DNA of 11,293 nucleotides from Desulfotomaculum sp. (GTDB lineage: Bacteria > Bacillota > Desulfotomaculia > Desulfotomaculales > Ammonificaceae). Location of the stretch: contig DTYU01000240.1 in assembly GCA_012961725.1 (NCBI GenBank), forward strand, positions 1 through 11,293, read 5' to 3'. A model generated the notes under the pieces. The model saw only the letters and a program-made list of their open reading frames with translations, ran no database searches and was not told where the DNA came from. This document shows, in pieces, positions 6,000 to 11,293 of this stretch (its first letter is position 1; each line of letters starts with the position of its first letter). The position numbers and the translations under genes were made by a program.

Positions 6000-7145
6000 T
6001 TATGAAACCTTCTCCAGAACCTTGATCGGCTGTGATACCGTGCCAAACCGGGCGAAGTTGAGCAGCCGCGTCTTCAAAACCTCGCTTATCTCGTACCCCT
6101 TGGGCACCAGGATTACGTCCCGGCCGTCTGTTATATTCTCGGCCAGGACCATTCCCGGGAGTAACTCGTCAAGACTGACACTGCGTACAATAAGGCCCTC
6201 TCCTACCGCCAGGCTTTCCGCCTCGAGTGCCCCCAAGACCGCCGGGTCGTACCAGGCTTCGCGAGCGCGCATAATCGCCACGGCCTCAGCGACCGTCTTC
6301 CCTGCTTGAACTAACGCATCGTAATCGAGCACCACCTTTAGCACTCGGGCGATAAACGGAATCGCCTTCCCCTTCCGGTCGTCCTCCGGAAAGCCTCCCC
6401 CGTCGTACTGCTTGAGCTGATAGGCGATCGCTTCGGCTACACCCTCCAGGCGCGGGATATTAGATAAAAGATCCCGCCCAACCTGCGGGCAGGAAAGAAA
6501 AACCCTTTCCTCTTTTTCCGTAAGGGGTTCTCCCTTAGCCCTCTTCTCAAGGATATTCGGCGGAATGGTGACATAACCGATCTGGGAAAGCATCGCCGCC
6601 AATTCAAGCTCCCAAAGCCGTTTCACTTGCAGGCGCATTCCGATCCGCCGCGCCATGTTCCGCAGACGGGATGCCTGGTTGACTGCAACCGGGTTCAGCA
6701 TCGAAAGGATGTCGACCAGCATCTTGATGCTCCCCCGAAGCGTTTTGTCCAAAAGCTCCCGTTCAGCAATTACAAGCCGGTACTGTTCTACCGCCGCTTC
6801 GACTACTCGCCGGAAATCCTCGGGTGAGCAAGGTTTGCTAAGAAAACGGAAGATACTCCCCTTATTGACCGCATCAATCGCCGTCTGAAGATCTGCGTAC
6901 CCGGTAAGCATCACCCGGACCGTATCTGGTGCCACCTGCCGCGCGGCGGCGAGAAACTGAATCCCGTCCATCTCGGGCATCCTAAGGTCCGAAACCACAA
7001 CCGCAAACGGCCCCTGATCCTTAAGGGCGGCCACCCCCGCAACGCCGTCCTCTGCCGTCACAATCTCGAAGTAGGGCCGCAGGTTTCGCTTGAACGCGGC
7101 AAGAATGTTGGAGTCATCATCCACAAGGAGCACTCTACTCTTCAT
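6000..7145 (-). CDS. Response regulator with degenerate HD-GYP-like output domain
   Basis: Cytoplasmic regulator of 381 residues. The receiver (1-120) has D9-D11, phospho-acceptor D53 in VSDLRMPEMDG, T81 and K104. After a helical linker, residues about 140-350 align with HD-GYP phosphodiesterase domains: IPPNILEKRAKGEPLTEKEE, KQYDGGGFP and IPFIARVLKVVLDYDAL. The metal ligands are missing. The HD pair of LHDIGK is replaced in LSQIGY (S187, Q188), the middle histidine is C219, and the HHE before the DGxGYP motif is Q243-L244-K245. Cyclic-di-GMP hydrolysis is therefore unlikely; a binding or scaffolding role is more probable. ATG at 7145 overlaps the stop of the HDOD regulator (ATGA) and has AGAGGA upstream, so it is co-translated with it and probably shares the same kinase. 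Confidence 0.9.
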   Translation of the reverse strand: MKSRVLLVDDDSNILAAFKRNLRPYFEIVTAEDGVAGVAALKDQGPFAVVVSDLRMPEMDGIQFLAAARQVAPDTVRVMLTGYADLQTAIDAVNKGSIFRFLSKPCSPEDFRRVVEAAVEQYRLVIAERELLDKTLRGSIKMLVDILSMLNPVAVNQASRLRNMARRIGMRLQVKRLWELELAAMLSQIGYVTIPPNILEKRAKGEPLTEKEERVFLSCPQVGRDLLSNIPRLEGVAEAIAYQLKQYDGGGFPEDDRKGKAIPFIARVLKVVLDYDALVQAGKTVAEAVAIMRAREAWYDPAVLGALEAESLAVGEGLIVRSVSLDELLPGMVLAENITDGRDVILVPKGYEISEVLKTRLLNFARFGTVSQPIKVLEKVS

Positions 7146-8329
7146 TGTGAGAATCCTCTTTTCTTAACCTCTCGACCGATTTCCGCCCATCGTGCCACCC
7201 TGCCACTCACCCCAAGTAGCTCCAGGTATTCGCCGTCAAGCGCCGCCTCATCCCCGTGGGCCAGGACATTCGCCACGTGGACCGCCGTCAGAATGGTAAA
7301 CCGGTCCCGCACCCCTGCTAACGGCCGGTGGTGAAAGGCCACTGCTTCCACGATTGAGTCGCTCAGGCCCCACAGCCCTAAAAGATAGGCCCCGACCTCC
7401 GCATGCGAGGTTCCCCATAGCCGGTATTCGCCCGCGGCGGTAGCGCCGCCCTCAGTTTCAAAGAGTACGCCAAACTGCTTCCGGTACGCCGGCGCCCGCA
7501 ACAACAGGAGCTTCCCGATGTCATGCAGAACACCCGCTGTCAAAGCCTTATCGGCCGCGTCGCGGGACGTTAACTCCGTCCGGACGATCTCCTTGGCAAG
7601 GCTCCCCACCGTCAGGCTGTGCTGCCACAAGCTTTCCAGCGAAAATTTCAGCCCGGGATCCGGTTTGTAACTGTCGAACACATGCATGAATAACACCAGC
7701 GCCTGTAGGTTGTTTATACCGAGCAGGGTCACCGCCCGGCGAGGATCGGTAACCCGCTGGCGCAACCCGAAGAAAGCGGAGTTAACCAACTGTAAAACTT
7801 TGGCGGTCATGGCCATGTCCTGAGCAACGATCTCGCCTACTCGCTCAAGCGACGCCGCGGGCGACTCTAACTCTGCGATCAGCCTGCTGTACAGCGCTGG
7901 CAAGCTGGGCAGGGTGGTAATGCCAGCAGCTACCTGCAGCAGGTCCTTGTTCCTGAACAGACCCCGCAGCCGGTAGGCACATTCAATCGTATGCCGGAGC
8001 GTCTCAGGATCGCACGGCTTTGCCAAAAACTGATGGGCGCTCCTGGCAGTCCGCAGCGCCATCTCCTGGTCCGAGTAGCCGGACAGTATCACCCGGATCA
8101 CCTGCGGGTAAAGCTCGCTTACCTTGGTCAGCAGCGTAGCGCCGTCCATCCCCGGCATCCGCATATCAGTCACAATCACGTCGACCGGGTGCGCTTTCAT
8201 CACCGCCAGCGCCTCTTCGCCGCTGCCGGCGAAAAGCATCTTCCACTGCTGGCGCATGCCATGCAGCGTCCGCCGCAGGCCCCCAATTACATTGGGATCG
8301 TCGTCTACAAAGAGCACGACCGGCCTCAC
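7142..8329 (-). CDS. Response regulator with HDOD output domain
   Basis: Cytoplasmic regulator of 395 residues. The receiver (1-122) has D9-D11, phospho-acceptor D55 in VTDMRMPGMDG and K104. The HDOD domain (about 140-338) includes LPSLPALYSRLIAELESP and VLQLVNSAFFGLRQRV, followed by ITDPRRAV-like and LLGINNLQALVL segments. HD-superfamily residues are kept: H237 in WQHS, H269-D270 in LHDIGKLLLL, H309 in SHAEVG, and H333-H334 in FHHRP. HDOD domains usually act as signalling or scaffolding modules; no enzymatic activity is established for most. Two starts are possible: TTG at 8335 and GTG at 8329. GTG is chosen because GGGGTGAG ends six bases before it but touches the TTG. The gene follows the kinase gene by a few bases and overlaps the next by four. 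Confidence 0.9.
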   Translation of the reverse strand: MRPVVLFVDDDPNVIGGLRRTLHGMRQQWKMLFAGSGEEALAVMKAHPVDVIVTDMRMPGMDGATLLTKVSELYPQVIRVILSGYSDQEMALRTARSAHQFLAKPCDPETLRHTIECAYRLRGLFRNKDLLQVAAGITTLPSLPALYSRLIAELESPAASLERVGEIVAQDMAMTAKVLQLVNSAFFGLRQRVTDPRRAVTLLGINNLQALVLFMHVFDSYKPDPGLKFSLESLWQHSLTVGSLAKEIVRTELTSRDAADKALTAGVLHDIGKLLLLRAPAYRKQFGVLFETEGGATAAGEYRLWGTSHAEVGAYLLGLWGLSDSIVEAVAFHHRPLAGVRDRFTILTAVHVANVLAHGDEAALDGEYLELLGVSGRVARWAEIGREVKKRGFSQ

Positions 8330-8336
8330 TGCCAAC

Positions 8337-10673
8337 TCACCCCGCGCTCTCGCCTTTCGGCGGCTCGACCGGCAGCCACACCGTAAATGTGCTTCCTTCG
8401 CCTACCTTAGATTCAACCGTGATCTTACCCCCGTGCTTGTTTACGATGATATCGTGCGCGATAGTCAATCCTTGGCCGGTACCGCTACCGACTTCCTTGG
8501 TAGTGAAAAAGGGATCGAAGACCCGGTGGATAATCTCCTTTGGAATGCCCGGACCGGTGTCGCTGATGCTGATCCTCACTTTATCTTCGTCACTCGCAGT
8601 CTGAATCGTAATCTTCCCTTTATCTCCTGCCGCACGATTGACCACCTCAGCAACAGCGTGCGCCGCGTTGACGATGATATTGAGAATAACCTGGCTTACT
8701 AGGTCTCTTACGCAACGCACCAGGGGGAGGTCCGGCTGCAAGTCAAAGACCACGTCGGCCACGTACTTCCACTCGTTCCGTGAAATCGCCACGGTGCTCT
8801 CCACGATCTTGTTGATGTCACACGGCGTCTTCTCTTGACCCCCGGGATGCGCAAACTCCCTCACCGCCACTATCAAGCGGCGCACCCGGTCGATCCCCTC
8901 CAACGACTGTTCGATTGCACGCGGTACCTCGGCCCGGAGGAACTCAAGGTCCGCCGCATCCATAGCCGCGCTTAACGCTTCAGCGGAAACGCTTCCCCCA
9001 TCAACCGCCGCAACCAACTCCTCCAAGCGAGCAATAAGCTCACAAACTTCCCGAAACGCGTCGCGGAGGAAGACCGTATTGTCGCCGATATACTGCATCG
9101 GCGTGTTGATTTCGTGCGCGATGCCAGCCGCCAACTGCCCGATCGACTCTAACTTCTGCCGCAAAAGCGCCTGAGCCTGCGCCTCCTTTCGCCCAGTTAC
9201 ATCCGTCCCCAACAGCACATAGCCCAGCCGCTCCGTGCCGTCGCTCCTGACCGGCGTTATGGTGAAACCTAAAAATCCGGTCGTCCCGTCCGGCCGGTCG
9301 TACCGTACATCGTCAACCTGCACTGCCGTTTCTCTCTCCGAGCACCTGATGATGCCGGCCACCAACTTCGACCAGTCCCACCGGATAGCCAGTTCCGACA
9401 ACTGCCGCCCGACTGCTTCTGCAGCAGACACACCGAAGGCTTTCTCGGCCGCTTGATTCCACTGGACAATTCGCTCCCCTGGTCCTACGCTGATCAGGAT
9501 CGAGGCGATTGAAGCAAGCAGGTGCCTGATTTGCATATGCGCCTCCTGCAGCGCCTCTTCCGCCTGCTGACGCTCGGTGATATCCCGGAAAACAACCACC
9601 GCACCGGTGATCACACCCTGCTCGCTAACCGGTGTGCACACGTACTCCACCGGGAAAGTGGTACCGTCCTTCCGCCAGAAGACCTCGCCGCTAATCCGCT
9701 GACTGATACCATCCTTGAGGGTGGCGTAGACAGGGCACTCCGCCGCGGGATAAGCCGATCCGTCGGCTCGCGCGTAATGAATAAAGTCGTGCAGACATCG
9801 ACCTAATACTTCCGCCGCCTGGTACCCGGTCATTTCCACGGCCGCCGGGTTCGCGAAGGTGATCTTCCCTTCGAGATCCACCCCCCAGATGCCCTCGCCC
9901 ACCGCCGACAGAATTAGCTCGATGTGGCGGCTGGACCGTGTAAGTGCTTCTTCCGCCTCTTTGCGTTTGGAAATGTCGTACAGGTAGCCTTGGAGGCGCA
10001 AAAGCTCCCCGCCGGCGTCAAAACTGCCGTGGGTCTTCTCCACCACCCAGATTTCCTTGCCGTCACGGCGCAGCCGCTTGGACTCGCGCAGCTCTATCCT
10101 GCCGGAATCTCGCAGAAGGCGGAGAAACTCCTCCTTATCCTCTGCACTGGGGAAGAAGCTGAAAAGATTCGCCCCCGCCGCGTCCGTAGCGGAAGCAAAG
10201 CCGAAAATCCGCGCAAAGGCGGGGTTGCAAAGCAGGATGGCGCCGTCCGGACCGGCCATGTAGTTCCCCGTCAGCGCCTCATCGAAAAGCCGGCGGTACC
10301 GCTCCTCGCTTTCTTTGACCTGCTTCGAATTCTCCAGCCCCGCGAGCATCCCGTTGATCTCCCGCGCCAACCCCGCCAGTTCGTCGGCCCCTTGCACCGA
10401 TACGCGCGCCGCGAGATCCCCGCGCGCGCCGATATCACCGACCTCTTTGCTGAGCCGGACTATCCGGGAGAGCACGAGCCGCTCCAGCGCAAACAGGGTC
10501 GACAGGATTAAGGCAAGACTTGCGTAAACCAAGAAAGCAAACAGGAAGTACAATGCCGCCTGGCCGTAAGCCGTAAAGCCAGTTAGAACCATCCGGTGCA
10601 GCACCGCTCCCGAAAGCGTAAGACAGATAAACATAATCCCGAAAAGAATCAGGACCTTCCGGCGGACACTCAT
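8337..10673 (-). CDS. Membrane histidine kinase with HAMP and three PAS domains
   Basis: Sensor kinase of 778 residues. Two membrane segments (about 7-29 and 38-66) enclose a loop of only about ten residues, so sensing is probably cytoplasmic or within the membrane. A HAMP linker (about 64-115) is followed by PAS1 (123-240), PAS2 (247-368) and PAS3 (380-497). The phospho-acceptor H520 lies in SIGQLAAGIAHEINTPMQYI, the AHEINTP form of the H-box. The ATPase domain has an N-box (NIIVNAAHAV, 665-674), G1 (DTGPGIP, 705-711), F-box (FDPFFTTK) and G2 (GTGQGLTIAH, 731-740), so it looks active. PAS2 has a HDFIHYARADGSAYPAAEC stretch. ATG at 10673 follows AAAGGAAC by about nine bases. It should phosphorylate the two receiver proteins encoded directly behind it. 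The signal is unknown; no clear promoter was found upstream. Confidence 0.92.
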   Translation of the reverse strand: MSVRRKVLILFGIMFICLTLSGAVLHRMVLTGFTAYGQAALYFLFAFLVYASLALILSTLFALERLVLSRIVRLSKEVGDIGARGDLAARVSVQGADELAGLAREINGMLAGLENSKQVKESEERYRRLFDEALTGNYMAGPDGAILLCNPAFARIFGFASATDAAGANLFSFFPSAEDKEEFLRLLRDSGRIELRESKRLRRDGKEIWVVEKTHGSFDAGGELLRLQGYLYDISKRKEAEEALTRSSRHIELILSAVGEGIWGVDLEGKITFANPAAVEMTGYQAAEVLGRCLHDFIHYARADGSAYPAAECPVYATLKDGISQRISGEVFWRKDGTTFPVEYVCTPVSEQGVITGAVVVFRDITERQQAEEALQEAHMQIRHLLASIASILISVGPGERIVQWNQAAEKAFGVSAAEAVGRQLSELAIRWDWSKLVAGIIRCSERETAVQVDDVRYDRPDGTTGFLGFTITPVRSDGTERLGYVLLGTDVTGRKEAQAQALLRQKLESIGQLAAGIAHEINTPMQYIGDNTVFLRDAFREVCELIARLEELVAAVDGGSVSAEALSAAMDAADLEFLRAEVPRAIEQSLEGIDRVRRLIVAVREFAHPGGQEKTPCDINKIVESTVAISRNEWKYVADVVFDLQPDLPLVRCVRDLVSQVILNIIVNAAHAVAEVVNRAAGDKGKITIQTASDEDKVRISISDTGPGIPKEIIHRVFDPFFTTKEVGSGTGQGLTIAHDIIVNKHGGKITVESKVGEGSTFTVWLPVEPPKGESAG

Positions 10674-10697
10674 GCACTTTTGTTCCTTTCAGATCCC

Positions 10698-10714
10698 GCT
10701 GTCAGGGAAACAGC
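10698..10714 (-). repeat. Small hairpin in the leader of the PAS kinase gene
   Basis: GCTGT and ACAGC (10698-10702 and 10710-10714) form a 5-base-pair stem with a seven-base loop, ending about 25 bases before the kinase start. It is short and may be chance. The region 10674-10895 also holds a 7-base-pair stem (next entry) but no convincing sigma-A promoter on the minus strand. Confidence 0.25.
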
Positions 10715-10742
10715 CTTCTGATTTTCCCATTAGATATTTTCG

Positions 10743-10770
10743 CCAAATCGCCTCCTTGCTTTAGATTTGG
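10743..10770. repeat. Inverted repeat in the divergent intergenic region
   Basis: CCAAATC (10743-10749) and GATTTGG (10764-10770) form a perfect 7-base-pair stem with a 14-base loop. An alternative helix pairs CCTCC (10751-10755) with GGAGG (10769-10773). It lies about 70-95 bases upstream of the kinase start on the minus strand and has no T-run, so it may be a leader structure or an operator; this is not demonstrated. Confidence 0.35.
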
Positions 10771-10827
10771 AGGTTGTACTGCTTATGGCCTTGTTTGTGT
10801 GTCCTTATTAGGGCCTCCGAACACTTT

Positions 10828-10867
10828 TTGGTTCCAATGAATACATTTGGTATTAAAGCCATAGCTT
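10828..10867 (+). promoter_or_regulatory. Possible promoter of the miniprotein gene (sigma-A or sporulation sigma)
   Basis: Two overlapping readings exist. Sigma-A type: TTGGTT (10828-10833), 17 bases, TATTAA (10851-10856). Sporulation type (sigma-E/G-like): GAATACAT (10839-10846), 13 bases, CATAGCTT (10860-10867), close to the sigma-E consensus at the -35 and at CATA. Both place the start just before the AGGAGG at 10881. Neither is strong enough to choose between. Confidence 0.35.
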
Positions 10868-10895
10868 TGGCCTGGATTAAAGGAGGGGGTTTTTT

Positions 10896-11000
10896 ATGCC
10901 GGAATCGTCTCTAAGGCCGCCGCATTACGGAAGTCACATACCCGTCTGGCTGATTTTGCTGCTCTTGCTGCTTGTATTCCTGCTGTTGTTTCATCACTGA
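10896..11000 (+). CDS. 34-residue single-span membrane miniprotein
   Basis: A short gene with excellent signals: AGGAGGGGG at 10881-10889 lies just before ATG at 10896, and a strong intrinsic terminator follows the stop by 23 bases. The product begins with a polar, proline-containing stretch of about 14 residues (MPESSLRPPHYGSH) and continues with a leucine-rich hydrophobic span (VWLILLLLLLVFLLLF, about 17-32), ending in two histidines. It has no cysteine or signal-peptidase site, so it is probably a membrane-anchored miniprotein. It resembles in style the tiny hydrophobic proteins common in spore-formers, but I cannot assign it to a family. As a self-contained unit between a putative promoter and a terminator it is very likely real; its function is unknown. 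Confidence 0.7.
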   Translation: MPESSLRPPHYGSHIPVWLILLLLLLVFLLLFHH

Positions 11001-11023
11001 ACAAAGAGCACGTCCTGTTAACT

Positions 11024-11060
11024 GAAACCCTGCCTTTTCATTGCGAGGCAGGGTTTCTTC
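11024..11060 (+). terminator. Rho-independent terminator after the miniprotein gene
   Basis: GAAACCCTGCCT (11024-11035) and AGGCAGGGTTTC (11046-11057) form a perfect 12-base-pair stem with a ten-base loop, followed by TTCCTT. It is oriented for the plus-strand miniprotein gene and insulates the tRNA gene downstream. Confidence 0.88.
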
Positions 11061-11173
11061 CTTCGCCGATTAAGTGCGCTCTTCTACTCATGCCCGCCAG
11101 CAAGCAGAGTCAAACCGGACTTTTCGCCTTCAATCCATCACCGGCCTCAACCCAACGGCCTCTATACAAATGC

Positions 11174-11202
11174 TTGCGCAAAGCCGAAGAAAAGTATATA
11201 AT
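11174..11202 (+). promoter_or_regulatory. Sigma-A promoter of the tRNA gene
   Basis: TTGCGC (11174-11179), exactly 17 bases, then a perfect TATAAT (11197-11202). The predicted start near 11209 leaves about ten bases before the mature tRNA. The stretch between the terminator and this promoter (11061-11173) shows nothing else. Confidence 0.85.
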
Positions 11203-11219
11203 AAACTTTGCACGAAAAA

Positions 11220-11293
11220 GTCGGAGTGGCGGAACTGGCAGACGCGTACGTTTGAGGGGCGTATGGTGAATACCGTGTGGGTTCAAGTCCCAC
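11220..11293 (+). tRNA. tRNA-Leu, anticodon GAG (3' end cut by the window)
   Basis: Begins GTCGGAGTGGCGGAACTGGC, with the acceptor 5' strand and D-arm typical of tRNA-Leu. The anticodon stem TACGT/GCGTA encloses the seven-base loop TTGAGGG, giving anticodon GAG, which reads CUC and CUU codons. A long class II variable arm (GGTGAATACC) follows, then the T-arm GTGGGTTCAAGTCCCAC ending at the last base of the window. Only the 3' acceptor strand and any CCA lie outside, so the gene looks intact. Confidence 0.95.

Noticed and set aside
10720..10768. Sigma-D-like promoter (TAAA, 15-16 bases, GCGAAAAT) ahead of the PAS kinase
   Set aside because: The -10 matches the GCCGATAT consensus at only five of eight positions and the upstream TAAA is a very common string.
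11090..11293. Plus-strand open frame beginning at ATG 11090 and running into the tRNA
   Set aside because: No ribosome binding site, and it would read through the tRNA promoter and the tRNA itself.

Overview
The window looks like chromosomal DNA of a GC-rich, anaerobic, spore-forming-type Firmicute, probably a Desulfotomaculum/Pelotomaculum/Ammonifex-like clostridium. Support for this: a DegS/DegU pair very like that of Bacillus, an S-box (SAM-I) riboswitch that controls transcription termination, strong AGGAGG ribosome binding sites, frequent TTG and GTG starts, and an oxygen-sensitive homocysteine pathway typical of strict anaerobes. The genus is a guess.

Left part (about 145-3240, minus strand): a promoter near 3210-3238 drives a GT4 glycosyltransferase (1948-3105), then a DegS-type soluble histidine kinase (809-1948) whose ATG overlaps the glycosyltransferase stop by one base, then a DegU-type LuxR-family regulator (145-780). 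The first 144 bases hold no gene I can support.

Middle (3106-5975): about 500 bases without a protein gene hold two divergent promoters and a complete SAM-I riboswitch with antiterminator and terminator. These control three tightly packed plus-strand genes: a COG1900/DUF39 homocysteine biosynthesis protein (3606-4823), a NIL-domain ferredoxin with two 4Fe-4S motifs (4823-5224) and a UPF0280/COG2122 protein (5226-5975). From work on methanogens these are the known parts of a route that makes homocysteine directly from aspartate semialdehyde and sulfide. Here SAM availability would switch the whole set.

Right part (6000-10673, minus strand, convergent with the previous operon): a three-gene phosphorelay operon. 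It has a membrane histidine kinase with HAMP and three PAS domains (8337-10673), a receiver-HDOD regulator (7142-8329) and a receiver fused to a degenerate HD-GYP-like domain (6000-7145). Neither regulator has a DNA-binding domain, so output is probably through protein contacts or nucleotide signalling.

Right edge (10674-11293): an intergenic region, a 34-residue single-span membrane miniprotein with an excellent ribosome binding site (10896-11000), a strong intrinsic terminator (11024-11060), then a sigma-A promoter and a tRNA-Leu(GAG) gene cut by the window end.

I see no mobile element, CRISPR array or phage gene. Nothing here is certainly a new system. The most interesting points are the riboswitch-controlled sulfide-to-homocysteine cassette, the palindromic P3 arm of its riboswitch, the contrast between the two HD-superfamily regulators, and the glycosyltransferase coupled to DegS/DegU.
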